Counted from the stretch's first letter, positions 1-8,534 are shown. The stretch: 64,000 bases of DNA from Dictyobacter vulcani (GCF_008974265.1 NZ_BKZW01000002.1:744001-808000); one strand, 5' to 3'. Program-made: numbers and translations. The notes: generated from the letters alone by a model not told the origin.

Positions 1-573
1 CCCGAGTCTGGCCAGGGAAGAAAAATCGTGTTGCCGTGGCTCCAGTTTGATCTGTTCGATGGCGATGGGACGGTTAGCGGCCGAGATACGACTGCTGATG
101 TGCAACAGATCATAGTCAAATAGTTCACCGCGGGCAGTCCGACCCGGAGCCACGGTTTCCCACCAGAAGAGTCCTGCCCCTGGTGCTAACTTGATGAGCG
201 TTTGTTGCTGATAGCTGGAACCAGCAAAAGGAATCAGTGGATCGGGAACGTACTCCAGGAGTCCGTTTTCGGCGATCTGGATCTGTGTTTTCTGTCGGGC
301 CGGAGGGACATCTGGCTGGCTGCGATAGAGGCGGGTGGCGCTGGTCGTGGTGAGTTGGGCATAAGCGCCAGTACCAATCTCTACTTTTAGTTCTAGCTGA
401 TCCCCACCCAGCACACCCCCAGAGATATTGTGGAGATGGACCAGTGCGCCACCCGCAGGCAGTGGAAACGCGCGAACCACTTTGAGCGGTGGACTCTGCT
501 CAAGTACCTGTAGCCGGGTGGGATTACAGGTAAAGTTGAGATGTAATTTCCCCTGGACAGATTTTTTTGTCAT
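1..573 (-). CDS. ureD: Urease accessory protein UreD (partial, C-terminus beyond window)
   Basis: UreD is the scaffold that helps UreF and UreG deliver nickel to apo-urease in the cytoplasm. The 191 visible residues contain the family hallmark around residues 50-85: a GGVLGGD motif followed by an acidic stretch and TTTSATRLYRS, then a WETVAPGRTARGE block near residue 140. The start is the ATG whose complement lies at 571-573; no strong ribosome binding site precedes it. The gene runs off the left edge. It lies about 240 bp downstream of ureF on the same strand, and ureG is not between them, so ureG and the structural genes are presumably outside the window. Product identity is well supported; the C-terminal half is unseen. 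Confidence 0.9.
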   Translation of the reverse strand, partial: MTKKSVQGKLHLNFTCNPTRLQVLEQSPPLKVVRAFPLPAGGALVHLHNISGGVLGGDQLELKVEIGTGAYAQLTTTSATRLYRSQPDVPPARQKTQIQIAENGLLEYVPDPLIPFAGSSYQQQTLIKLAPGAGLFWWETVAPGRTARGELFDYDLLHISSRISAANRPIAIEQIKLEPRQHDFSSLARLG

Positions 574-815
574 GAGCGTTGTTTGAATTTTGCTGCACTC
601 AACTTTCTAGCTGCAGAGAACACGAGAGTAATACTACTAATCAAATTGTATCAGTGGCTTACATAGAGCTATAGCACGGCTTGCTATAGTTGCATGTCTG
701 TTGAGCGTTGGCTGAAATCTGCAGGCGCGGCATAGCGTTTGCACACGTATTTATAGTGGCAGGTCATTCTGATCCGGGGGCTCGGCAGTGAGCAGTGTTT
801 GTGCCTCTATCTTAT

Positions 816-1511
816 TTAACTGATAAAGAGGCGGGTGGTAACCAATGGATGGCGCATACTTCCTATATCCATGAGCGGCGTAAAAATAGTGAGCTCCTCA
901 AGGTCTGCGGACATGCTTTTATGGGCGACCTCGATCAATATAGGTTTTAAGCGCCATAAGATACTGCTGGCTTGACTTTGCCCCAGGGGGAGAAGGCGTT
1001 GGCAGGCTGAGACGAAGCCGGTCAGAGTTTGCTGTAGATAGGCCAGGACAGTGGTGGTTTCATCAAGATCTGAAGTTGCTCCCACCAGACCAAAGGCCGT
1101 ACTATAATGAACATCTACCTGTTGGGCTCTGGCTGCTTGCAGGGCCTGGCGTAAGAGTGAATTCTCTTCCAGTGACAGTAGCAGTTGTAAGAAACGCCGT
1201 CCTAAGGTCGCACTGGCAACCCTGCTTTCACGGGCAGTTTTAAATGCGCTCAACTGCATGTTGAGCATACACCATTGGTGCTCTACCTGTTCAGGATCAG
1301 GTAGGTGCGCCAGTCGATGACTGAGTCGACAAAAACAGCTTTCTAACTGACCGGTTTCCAACAAAAAGTGTTGAAAAAAAGCTTCCAGCTGATCAACACG
1401 TAAATTATCTTCAACAGTTAAGGTTTCCAGGCCAAATGAATGGGCAGTTGAACCGATAGGTAGCGCACTATCAGCCAGTTGTAACAACTTTAGAAATGCT
1501 AACGTGTCAAT
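816..1511 (-). CDS. ureF: Urease accessory protein UreF
   Basis: UreF bridges UreD and UreG and gates GTP hydrolysis during nickel insertion into urease. The N-terminal signature LLQLADSALPIGSTAHSFGL is clear and the length (about 231 aa) fits the family. The first conventional start is TTG at 1487, but that would begin right at the conserved LLQLADS motif, leaving no N-terminal residues. Reading upstream gives an ATT at 1511 preceded by AAGGAG seven bases away, with an in-frame stop just beyond. I chose ATT as the likelier start; TTG at 1487 is the alternative. ureD follows on the same strand. Confidence 0.86.
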   Translation of the reverse strand: MDTLAFLKLLQLADSALPIGSTAHSFGLETLTVEDNLRVDQLEAFFQHFLLETGQLESCFCRLSHRLAHLPDPEQVEHQWCMLNMQLSAFKTARESRVASATLGRRFLQLLLSLEENSLLRQALQAARAQQVDVHYSTAFGLVGATSDLDETTTVLAYLQQTLTGFVSACQRLLPLGQSQASSILWRLKPILIEVAHKSMSADLEELTIFTPLMDIGSMRHPLVTTRLFIS

Positions 1512-1850
1512 ATGCCTACTCCTTCATTGAAGTGGTGATGAATTCTTTTGTTTTATACTGAAATCTTACAGACGATTGAACCGTGAGTAGTGTACCTCAG
1601 AGCAGCAAAAAAAACAATTTATCAGCGTAAATTATTTATAAGATCTGATATTCTTCTACCTGGTAGTTGAGATCGATGAATTACAGTTACCTCAGCCTCC
1701 AGACAAAAAAATAGCGAGGAAAAAGTTGCATATGGCGTTGAATATATTAGCCTGCCATTGTTGTGTTGTGGTGACTTCGCGAGCCGCGAGTGAGCGGCGT
1801 TCACGATTGCTTTTTTATAACATGCAATAATAATAGAAGGAGCATAAGAT
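1512..1850. other. Intergenic region between ureF and tetR
   Basis: No convincing gene. A 60-codon open frame on the minus strand (1622-1804) has no recognisable features. The region carries the candidate ureF promoter and the ribosome binding site of the divergent TetR gene (GAAGGAGCATAAGAT before the ATG at 1851). Confidence 0.5.
1552..1580 (-). promoter_or_regulatory. Candidate sigma-70-type promoter for ureF-ureD
   Basis: On the minus strand a TATAAA -10 (1552-1557) lies 17 bp from a weak TTCAAT -35 (1575-1580). Transcription would begin around 1545, giving a leader of about 35 nt before the ureF start. Confidence 0.35.
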
Positions 1851-2420
1851 ATGGCATCTACCCGAGAGCGTATTCTTCAAACCACTTGTAGCCTGCTTGA
1901 AGCACAGGGTTATCATGCCACAGGTTTAAATCAGATTCTGATTAAAAGTTGCACTCCCAAAGGTTCGCTGTATTACTATTTTCCGAATGGGAAGGAAGAA
2001 CTGGCATCAGAAGCTATTCGCACTACTTCTCGGACGGTTGCGGAGCACATTGAATGCCAGCTGGCCGTGAGTCCTGATCCTGTGGAGGCTATCAGGCTCT
2101 TTATCCAGCATATTGCTCAGTATATTGAGTTATCTGGTTTTCAAGCTGGTGGCCCGCTGATGATGGTGGCATTAGAGACGGTGAATTCGAGCGAGCCATT
2201 GAATGCGGTCTGTCGGGAAGCCTATCAATTATTGCAGGCAGCTTTTGCCCGCAAGTTGATTTCCAGTGGCTATTCTCTTGAAAAAGCTACCAGCCTGGCC
2301 GAGTTTACGGTGGCTTCGATTGAAGGTGGGACGATTTTAAGTCGTATCCAGCATTCAAGCGCGCCTCTACATCGTATCTCCGAAGAATTAGGCGTGCTTC
2401 TACGTGCAGCAACCGAGTAA
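1851..2420 (+). CDS. TetR/AcrR family transcriptional regulator (LmrA/YxaF-like)
   Basis: A 189-aa one-component repressor. The N-terminal helix-turn-helix spans about residues 5-50, with recognition helix text TPKGSLYYYFPNGKEEL; the PKGSLYYYFPxGKE form is typical of the LmrA/YxaF branch, which often controls multidrug efflux or oxidoreductase genes. The C-terminal ligand-binding half (residues 60-185) is helical and variable. The start is set by GAAGGAG eight bases upstream. Directly downstream on the opposite strand is a decayed alcohol dehydrogenase tail, and then a methyltransferase gene on the same strand. Its target cannot be read from the sequence. Confidence 0.88.
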   Translation: MASTRERILQTTCSLLEAQGYHATGLNQILIKSCTPKGSLYYYFPNGKEELASEAIRTTSRTVAEHIECQLAVSPDPVEAIRLFIQHIAQYIELSGFQAGGPLMMVALETVNSSEPLNAVCREAYQLLQAAFARKLISSGYSLEKATSLAEFTVASIEGGTILSRIQHSSAPLHRISEELGVLLRAATE

Positions 2421-2433
2421 GCCAAAATTCTCC

Positions 2434-2526
2434 TTAGCCATTGGGCTTGAGGATAATTTTGATACCATTCTCTTCTTTGTGTTTAAAGATGTCATACACA
2501 TGGGAAGCTTCAAGATAACAGTGATG
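2434..2526 (-). pseudogene. 3' remnant of a zinc-dependent alcohol dehydrogenase
   Basis: On the minus strand one frame reads SHVYDIFKHKEENGIKIIL, then KPNG and a stop at 2434-2436. This matches the usual C-terminus of medium-chain zinc alcohol dehydrogenases (EAPxAYDIFxxKEDGxIKVVLKP). A TAG stop at 2527-2529 interrupts the frame just upstream, and no continuation of the enzyme is visible in any frame, so only about 30 codons survive. It sits tail-to-tail with the TetR gene. The similarity was recognised by eye and the fragment is short, so confidence is moderate. Confidence 0.5.
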
Positions 2527-2619
2527 CTATCAAGGCATCATCGTGATCTTGAAGAGATATTGGACAGGATAGCAATCGTGGTTTAGACTTTTAGTAGTAA
2601 ATTTGGTGCAAAGGATTGG

Positions 2620-3321
2620 ATGAAAACTATGAAGGATCAGGCTCGTGCTAAAGCACGTCAGCTTGCGCAAGATTTTTTGCAGCGGGATGATAGAACAGGG
2701 TGGTTTGAGTTGCTGTATGCTGATGCTGAGGAAAACGAGGAGCATATACCCTGGGGGGATATGATGAGTAATCCTGGCCTGGTTGACTGGCTGGAACAAA
2801 AAAATATGCAGGGCAATGGTCGGCGAGCACTGGTGGTTGGATGTGGGCTTGGAGATGATGCTGAGGAGTTGTCACGCCGGGGTTTTTCTGTACTAGCGTT
2901 TGATATTGCTCCTTCTGCCGTTGCCTGGTGTAAGCAGCGCTTTCCAACTTCGTCAGTTGAGTATGTGGTCGCGGATGTCTTGCAAACGCCTGTGGAGTGG
3001 CAGCATAGTTTTGATTTCATTTTTGAAGCCTATACATTGCAGGTTTTACCGCCCGGCCTGCGCGCTAAAGCCATGGCAAATATTGCCAATTTACTGGGTG
3101 CGGACGGCACACTCCTTGTTATTTGCCGTGGCCGTGCTCCCGAGGATCATCCTGGACTGATGCCGTGGCCGCTGACCAGGGATGAGCTGAATACATTTTT
3201 AGCGACGGGATTGCACCAGATCCAATTTGAAGATTATCAGGATCAAGAGCAGCCACCAACCCGTCGATTCCGCATTCAGTATACACGTCATTCAGACCAA
3301 CATACTGAAGCGCCTTTGTAA
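2620..3321 (+). CDS. Class I SAM-dependent methyltransferase (TPMT-like)
   Basis: A 233-aa soluble methyltransferase. Motif I ALVVGCGLGDD (about residues 69-79) and the acidic ribose-binding LAFDIAPSAV (about 90-100) mark the Rossmann fold. A post-motif FDFIFEAYTLQVLPP (about 128-142) and the upstream PWGDMMSNPGL segment resemble the thiopurine S-methyltransferase branch, whose members methylate thiols, halides or small toxic compounds. The true substrate is unknown. AAAGGA lies just before the ATG at 2620; a second ATG three codons in is an alternative. It may share regulation with the TetR gene 200 bp upstream. Confidence 0.85.
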   Translation: MKTMKDQARAKARQLAQDFLQRDDRTGWFELLYADAEENEEHIPWGDMMSNPGLVDWLEQKNMQGNGRRALVVGCGLGDDAEELSRRGFSVLAFDIAPSAVAWCKQRFPTSSVEYVVADVLQTPVEWQHSFDFIFEAYTLQVLPPGLRAKAMANIANLLGADGTLLVICRGRAPEDHPGLMPWPLTRDELNTFLATGLHQIQFEDYQDQEQPPTRRFRIQYTRHSDQHTEAPL

Positions 3322-3336
3322 TCAACAGACGCTAGC

Positions 3337-3410
3337 AAAAAAAATGATATCTCTTGCATCCCGGTTTTGACAATCCTGTTTTCCCGGAAGAGGCCTTGCA
3401 AGAGATATCA
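3337..3410 (-). terminator. Rho-independent terminator of the ferredoxin gene
   Basis: A perfect 14-bp inverted repeat (3345-3358 with 3397-3410) encloses a 38-nt loop. On the minus strand the stem is followed at once by eight T residues (complement of 3337-3344), about 65 nt past the ferredoxin stop. It may also slow plus-strand transcription leaving the methyltransferase gene. Confidence 0.7.
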
Positions 3411-3473
3411 CTCTATTTAATACCCTATTTTTCGCGAATCCTCAACTTTTGGTTGAGGTACTAAATAGCGTAG

Positions 3474-3737
3474 TTATGCGCCCTGGAAGAAATCCGCATT
3501 GATTTTGATCCATTGCTTCCACTCAGCAGGTACCGCAGACTCTTCAAAAATTGCGGTTACCGGACAGGCTGGCTCGCATGCACCGCAGTCGATGCATTCA
3601 TCCGGATTTATGTAGAGCTGCTCATGCTCATCATAACCCGCTTCGCCAGGTCCGGGATGGATGCAGTCAACTGGACAAACATCCACGCATGAAGCATCTT
3701 TCGTGCCGATACAAGGCTGGGTGATTACGTAGGCCAT
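3474..3737 (-). CDS. 7Fe ferredoxin [3Fe-4S][4Fe-4S] (FdxA type)
   Basis: An 87-aa low-potential electron carrier. Two cysteine groups are visible: the N-terminal C-x7-C-x3-CPVDC pattern of the [3Fe-4S] half and CIDCGACEPACP of the [4Fe-4S] half, followed by the WKQWIKINADFF C-terminal segment of the FdxA family. A longer open frame begins nine codons upstream, but the internal ATG at 3737 has AAAGGA nine bases upstream and starts with the canonical MAYVITQPCIG, so I use it. The gene is monocistronic: it has its own promoter candidate and terminator. Its redox partner is not in the window. Confidence 0.95.
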   Translation of the reverse strand: MAYVITQPCIGTKDASCVDVCPVDCIHPGPGEAGYDEHEQLYINPDECIDCGACEPACPVTAIFEESAVPAEWKQWIKINADFFQGA

Positions 3738-3790
3738 AGTCAAAAATCCTTTCAAGATTAACAATTAGGGAACAATGAACCCTTCCCCAT

Positions 3791-3819
3791 ATTATTGTAC
3801 AATTCATGGCTGGTGTAAA
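3791..3819 (-). promoter_or_regulatory. Candidate promoter of the ferredoxin gene
   Basis: Minus strand TTTACA (3814-3819) and AATAAT (3791-3796) with a 17-bp spacer. The predicted start near 3784 gives a leader of roughly 45 nt before the ferredoxin ATG. Confidence 0.45.
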
Positions 3820-3909
3820 TGTTATTGGCGGTTTTTTTTAGCAACCTCCATTTTGTCTACTATTTAAAGTATAAGTCTTGCGACTGGTTGTTTTCCATGT
3901 TTAATAAAC

Positions 3910-5172
3910 CTACTTTTTTTGTAGTGTAATAGGATGCTTTGCCGCCCGTATTTGTGGCGCCAGACTGAATACTGTTGCAACCAGCATGAGCCCTAACCAC
4001 CCGATAATGATGGCTGGTCTGACCCCATACTTTTCCAGTAATAATCCCATCAAGAGTTGTCCGATTGGATTGCTAGCTGCTGTATACATGCGACAGGCGC
4101 TGATGACGCGTCCACGTAATTCGTCTGGAATGATGGCCAGCCGGTAGCTAAAATAGGCGACATCTTCAAATGGATCCACGAAGTTCAGGCTGGCTTCTAT
4201 CAAGCCTAAAAAGAAAGGATTGCCAGCCAGCAGATAGCAGGGCCAGATTATGGCAAAGAGACAGCGTACCAGGATCATTAACTGCCCCACTTTGAGGAAT
4301 TTTTGTCCCAATGGCGCTAACAGCGAGCCTGTAATCGCGCCTATCCCGCCAATCACAAAAATGGTACTGATCATTGTATCTGAGACATGCTGTTGTTTGG
4401 CCAGTACAATAACAATCAAGGCACTACTAGGATTGACCATCGCTGACAGCATATTCATAGTATTGGCGATACGTAACACTGGCTGTCGCCACGTCCACAG
4501 CAATCCTTCCTGTATCTCGCGCAGCAGATGGCGCCGTGCTTTGGTGCGCTGTGCCTGAAATGGTGTGCGAATCGCACATAGCGTGCCAATAGAAATGAAG
4601 TAAGAAAGCGCATCAGCAATAAAAGGCAAGACGGGTCTCAGCGCAAACAGTGGTCCAGCAATGGCTGGACCCAGCAAGATCGTGGTGCCTTCGACTACTT
4701 CTTGTTGCGCCATTGCCGCTGATAGCTGCTCCTCGGACGCTACCTGACTTAAACTGGATGCCTGTGCCATCCCGAAAAAGGTCAGCAGGGTACCTTCAAT
4801 AAAGGCGGTAATATAGAGTTGCCAGATTGTCAGGCTATGGAAATACAAAGCGATAGGAATGCTGATCAAGCTACAGGCGCGACCAATGTCGCAGAAAATC
4901 ATCACATATTTGCGGTTATAACGATCCACCCAGGCACCTGCCAGCAGGGAAAAAAGCAGGCGGGGTAATGCGCGCAAGGTACCCGCGGTGGCCGCCGCCA
5001 GTGGTGAGTGTGTCATATAAAGCACAAGTAACGGAAAGGCCAGCTGAGAAACACCCCCTCCAATTTCTGAGATCGTTTGGCCGCTCCAGAGCAAGAGATA
5101 ATCCCTGTTCCTCCAGAGCGAACGAGGCTTTTGCGCTGGCGGGCGTGTTGCTTCAGTTCTGGTTGCAGACAT
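3910..5172 (-). CDS. MFS transporter (MFS_3 / enterobactin-exporter-like)
   Basis: A 420-aa major facilitator protein with about 12 predicted membrane segments. After a short cytoplasmic N-terminus the first helix begins with NRDYLLLWSGQTISEIGGGVSQ, typical of the EntS-like exporter branch, and the cytoplasmic loop 2-3 motif AGAWVDRYNRKYVM (about residues 60-75) is the MFS signature. The ATG at 5172 follows AAAGGGA by nine bases. Such proteins export siderophores, macrolides or other small products by proton antiport; the substrate is not evident here. It is well separated from its neighbours and convergent with nothing, so probably transcribed alone. Confidence 0.9.
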   Translation of the reverse strand: MSATRTEATRPPAQKPRSLWRNRDYLLLWSGQTISEIGGGVSQLAFPLLVLYMTHSPLAAATAGTLRALPRLLFSLLAGAWVDRYNRKYVMIFCDIGRACSLISIPIALYFHSLTIWQLYITAFIEGTLLTFFGMAQASSLSQVASEEQLSAAMAQQEVVEGTTILLGPAIAGPLFALRPVLPFIADALSYFISIGTLCAIRTPFQAQRTKARRHLLREIQEGLLWTWRQPVLRIANTMNMLSAMVNPSSALIVIVLAKQQHVSDTMISTIFVIGGIGAITGSLLAPLGQKFLKVGQLMILVRCLFAIIWPCYLLAGNPFFLGLIEASLNFVDPFEDVAYFSYRLAIIPDELRGRVISACRMYTAASNPIGQLLMGLLLEKYGVRPAIIIGWLGLMLVATVFSLAPQIRAAKHPITLQKK

Positions 5173-5475
5173 ATCTTTGTCCCTTTCATGTCCCGGTCAG
5201 CAAGCATACTTACTGAAGGGAAAGGCTTGTCTGGGACATATGAAAAGCGTTGCGCCTGCTGCTACCGCATTGCATATAGCACTATTCCTGGCTGAAAACA
5301 GCCTTATGAATAAGAGCTATCGCCATGGTGGAATCTCTGTGAACCGGTTGCATAAAAAGATTGCGCGATCACAATCATATGCCCGGCTACAAGCGGCATT
5401 ACTATAAAGAAGTGAAGTTGTTGGTGGAAAAGGCAGGGGAGTATGACTATAAAGCCTGAGCAGGCCTTATAGTAG

Positions 5476-5567
5476 CGCAATAGGAATCTCGCACCTCCCC
5501 TGACGGCCACGTAAACCAGGTGCCGGGCTTACGTGGCGGAGGTGCTTGTTGCGCGATTCCTATTGCG
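5476..5567. repeat. 92-bp nested inverted repeat
   Basis: Three nested arms pair: 5476-5488 with 5555-5567 (13 bp, CGCAATAGGAATC type), 5491-5498 with 5538-5545 (8 bp), and 5506-5514 with 5529-5537 (9 bp). The loop is 14 nt. It could be a small MITE, a REP-like element or a structured RNA; no T-run follows on either strand, so it does not look like a terminator. Confidence 0.6.
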
Positions 5568-5581
5568 ATGGATGAGCCATC

Positions 5582-5601
5582 CCAGAGTATGCATACTCTG
5601 G
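5582..5601. repeat. Perfect 20-bp palindrome
   Basis: The 20 bases are exactly self-complementary with no loop (CCAGAGTATG and its complement). A dimeric-repressor operator is possible, but the nearest starts are more than 400 bp away. Confidence 0.4.
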
Positions 5602-5750
5602 TTCAGGGAGTAGATAAAAGAGTTGCTCATCTGCACATAATACCAGATAGCAATGAGATAAGTCAATCTAATACTTGCTAATGTTTTTATTTTTATTTTT
5701 TATATTCTCTTCCCTAAAGATTTTTTACAGCATCTGCATCAATTTTATTA

Positions 5751-5954
5751 GAGTGTGTCTGAGGTTCACACTGATTGGATGCGTCGCGCCTGGGCGCACG
5801 CGGGCACTAAAGTGCCCATGCTTCTTTTCTGTGGTGGTGGAAAATGATGCGCATTGCGCATCATTTTCCACCACCACAGAACCAATGTGTTCGCGCCGCA
5901 GGCGCGAAAGCGCAACGGGACTGATCCTGGAACTCATAGTGATCAGGCACACTC
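5751..5954. mobile_element. MITE-like element with a 55-bp central palindrome
   Basis: Terminal inverted repeats GAGTGTGTCTGA (5751-5762) and its complement with one mismatch (5943-5954) are flanked on both sides by TTA, a likely 3-bp target duplication. The centre (5827-5881) is a perfect palindrome with 27-bp arms and one central base. There is no transposase. TNA-type duplication and GAG ends recall IS5-family relatives, but that assignment is an inference. Confidence 0.65.
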
Positions 5955-6055
5955 TTAGTGGTAAATATTTAACAAGAAAAAATAGCAGGATAATTTAGCG
6001 ATGTATTATAGGCTTTATTTTATGGTTCTGCTTACGTCTATATGTGATGTATACA

Positions 6056-6084
6056 TTGTCTCTGCTGTTTGAGCATGCTAGACT
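6056..6084 (+). promoter_or_regulatory. Candidate promoter of the ABC exporter operon
   Basis: TTGTCT (6056-6061) and TAGACT (6079-6084) are separated by 17 bp, about 40 bp upstream of the ATP-binding protein start. Confidence 0.4.
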
Positions 6085-6125
6085 AGATCTGGCAAGAATC
6101 TGTGACAAGGTATGAGGAGTAATAT

Positions 6126-7058
6126 ATGGCACTTGTAGTAGATGCTATTAATAAATCATTTGGGCAATTTCAGGCTGTGAAGAATTTGTCCATGGAAGTC
6201 AAAGAAGGCTCGCTGTTTGGCTTACTTGGTTCAAATGGTGCGGGTAAGACGACCACAATGCGTATGATCCTGGATATCTTTCGTCCTGATAGTGGACACA
6301 TCAGTTGGAATGGCAAAGATGTGCGCGAGATCCCCCGGCGCGAACTGGGCTATCTTCCCGAGGAACGTGGTCTTTATTCCAAGATGGTCGTTGAGGAGCA
6401 GTTACTTTTCCTGGCCCAACTCAATGGCCTGTCCAAACATGATGCAAAAATCGAATTAGATGAATGGCTTGACCGTTTTCAAATAAACGCGAATCGTAAA
6501 AAAAAGATCGAGGATCTGTCAAAAGGTAATCAGCAAAAAGTGCAATTCCTGGCCACCATCCTGCATAATCCTTCTATTCTTATTATGGATGAGCCTTTTA
6601 GCGGACTGGATCCTGTGAATGCGATTGTCTTGAAAGATGCTTTTCTGGAGATGCACCGCAGAGGGAAGACGATTATTTTTTCGACCCACCAATTGGATCA
6701 GGTTGAAGAGATGTGTGAAGATATTGTGATTATTAATAAAGGCGAAGCCATCGTAAAGGGTAGCGTGCGTGATGTCCGCAGGCAGCATGGACGTAATGTG
6801 GTGCGCCTGAAACTAGAAAATGATTCCGAGGTGCTCTGGCTGGATACACTGGATGGCGTCCAGGTTACGAAGAGACGCCAGGATTATATCGAGATGCAGA
6901 TGCGCTCAGATCTCAATCCTAATGTGATTATTGCGGAAGCTTTACGTCACAATGGCATTATTAATCGTTTTGAGCTAGCCGAGCCTTCACTTACGGACAT
7001 CTTTATCGAGACTGTGGGAAAAATTGCTCTACCGGATGCTCCTGCTACTGTTTCCTGA
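6126..7058 (+). CDS. ABC transporter ATP-binding protein (NatA/YhaQ type)
   Basis: A 310-aa ATPase that powers the ABC-2 permease encoded 20 bp downstream. Walker A GSNGAGKTT is at about residues 35-43, the signature is the NatA-type LSKGNQQKV (about 138-146), Walker B ILIMDEPFSGLDP (about 155-167), and the switch His lies in IFSTHQLDQVEEM. The last 90 residues form the DUF4162-like regulatory tail of this subfamily. Relatives export sodium, peptides or antibiotics. The ribosome binding site is GAGGAG-like (ATGAGGAGTAAT) before the ATG. It forms a two-gene operon with the permease. Confidence 0.93.
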   Translation: MALVVDAINKSFGQFQAVKNLSMEVKEGSLFGLLGSNGAGKTTTMRMILDIFRPDSGHISWNGKDVREIPRRELGYLPEERGLYSKMVVEEQLLFLAQLNGLSKHDAKIELDEWLDRFQINANRKKKIEDLSKGNQQKVQFLATILHNPSILIMDEPFSGLDPVNAIVLKDAFLEMHRRGKTIIFSTHQLDQVEEMCEDIVIINKGEAIVKGSVRDVRRQHGRNVVRLKLENDSEVLWLDTLDGVQVTKRRQDYIEMQMRSDLNPNVIIAEALRHNGIINRFELAEPSLTDIFIETVGKIALPDAPATVS

Positions 7059-7078
7059 TCAGGTAAAAAAGAGGATTT

Positions 7079-8509
7079 ATGTCAAACAAGACTGAGTTAA
7101 AACCTACGACAGAGGTTGCATCATCTCATCACAATGCTGAAGCTGTCAGATCCAGTGGCGATACGCGCAGTAATACGATTCGCAATATCGGTCTTATTTT
7201 GCGCCGCGAGTATAAAAATCGTGTTTTTCAGCGCAGCTATATTATTACGACCATTTTATTTGTTGTGTTTGCCTTATTGGGATCCTGTGTGCCAACCGTG
7301 ATCCAGTTTTTCGCTGCCCGTTCAAACTCTCAATCCCATGTCACACTGGTGAATAATGCCGGAACGGTTGCAGGCCTGAATGATGAGGCTTTAACAACAT
7401 ACTTTAGCCAGCGTCTCAATGGAAACAGCAATCAAAGCACGGCGTCTGGACAGTCCAATACAAAGTCTCACTTTGTTCTTAACACAAGTACTGTGGATCA
7501 AGTAAAGCCGTTGCAAAAAAATATTACTGATGGCAAGCTTGAAGTGCTGCTGGTTTTGGATCGTGCTGCTGGCAACGATGTGCATTTTACGTACTACACG
7601 GCTGCCGCAAGCCTCGCTGACACTGATCTGACCCAGATCCAAACGGTGGCTGGACAGTTGAGCGTACTGGACAAATCTTCTCATCTTGGTCTTACTGCGG
7701 CCCAGACCCAGCATCTGCTAACGCCTCCGGACTTTAAGGTGGTGTATACGCAACCGGGTAAAGGTGGCGACTCTGCGTTGACGCTGGCTGGTGGTTACTT
7801 CCTGGGTGTGATTGGTACGGTCTTGATCTTTATGTCTGTGTATCTCTATGGCATGTGGGTTGCCAGTGGGGTGGCCGATGAAAAGGGTAGCCGGGTGATG
7901 GAGATCCTGGTCAATGCGGCGACGCCTTTTCAGTTGCTGTGGGGAAAAATTATCGGTATCGGGGCGGCGGGTCTGACGCAGATGCTCTGTCTGATCGTTA
8001 CCGGTCTGGTTGGTTTGTGGCTGCAAAAGCCATTGAGTATGGCCTTAAACACGAATAGTTCAGGTTTCGATTTCAGTTATATCAATACTTCGACCAACCT
8101 GCTGATTCTCTTATTAATTTACTTCATTTTAGGCTTTTTACTCTACTCAACCCTGTTTGCTGCCCTGGGTGCCCTGGTCAAACGCCAGGATGAGGTACAG
8201 AATGCCGTTGGACCCCTGACCGCTGTCTGTATGGTTGGCTATATGGCTAGCTTTATTGGCGGCTCGCTTGGTGCGGGTGCAACCTGGTTTAAAGTGATGT
8301 CATTTGTGCCTTTCTGGACACCGATGATGATGTTGATGCGTGTTGCCACTGGAAGCGTTAGCGGACTGGAAATCGGAGTAAGTATCGTTATTCTGATCGT
8401 CTCCATTTTGATCTGTAGCTGGATTTCGTCCCGCATCTACCGAATGGGCATTTTGATGTATGGACAAAAACCTGGACTTGGCCAACTGGTGAAAATCTTA
8501 CGTCAATAA
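7079..8509 (+). CDS. ABC-2 type permease (NatB/YhaP-like)
   Basis: A 476-aa membrane subunit paired with the ATPase just upstream. One membrane helix near residues 55-80 is followed by a large extracytoplasmic domain (about 85-235) and then a cluster of about five or six helices from residue 240 to 455. The cytoplasmic ADEKGSRVMEILVNAATPFQLLWGK-type segment around residue 265-290 is the hallmark of the NatB/YhaP branch. AAGAGGA sits just before the ATG. A strong terminator follows. The exported substrate is unknown; the distant context gives no link to the NRPS locus. Confidence 0.92.
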   Translation: MSNKTELKPTTEVASSHHNAEAVRSSGDTRSNTIRNIGLILRREYKNRVFQRSYIITTILFVVFALLGSCVPTVIQFFAARSNSQSHVTLVNNAGTVAGLNDEALTTYFSQRLNGNSNQSTASGQSNTKSHFVLNTSTVDQVKPLQKNITDGKLEVLLVLDRAAGNDVHFTYYTAAASLADTDLTQIQTVAGQLSVLDKSSHLGLTAAQTQHLLTPPDFKVVYTQPGKGGDSALTLAGGYFLGVIGTVLIFMSVYLYGMWVASGVADEKGSRVMEILVNAATPFQLLWGKIIGIGAAGLTQMLCLIVTGLVGLWLQKPLSMALNTNSSGFDFSYINTSTNLLILLLIYFILGFLLYSTLFAALGALVKRQDEVQNAVGPLTAVCMVGYMASFIGGSLGAGATWFKVMSFVPFWTPMMMLMRVATGSVSGLEIGVSIVILIVSILICSWISSRIYRMGILMYGQKPGLGQLVKILRQ

Positions 8510-8534
8510 GTAACCACGTAACATTTTCCTGCTC

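Larger units (their letters stand above)
5173..6125. other. Long intergenic region rich in palindromes
   Basis: No convincing gene in 950 bp between the divergent MFS and ABC genes. It holds three separate symmetrical structures (5476-5567, 5582-5601 and the MITE-like 5751-5954) and a candidate promoter for the ABC operon. Open frames in this stretch are on both strands of palindromes and look accidental. Confidence 0.6.

Noticed and set aside
1622..1804. 60-codon minus-strand frame upstream of ureF
   Set aside because: No family features, no good ribosome site, and it overlaps the promoter region of tetR.
5675..5998. Frames of 75-107 codons over the MITE
   Set aside because: The same palindromic DNA is read on both strands; no protein-like features.
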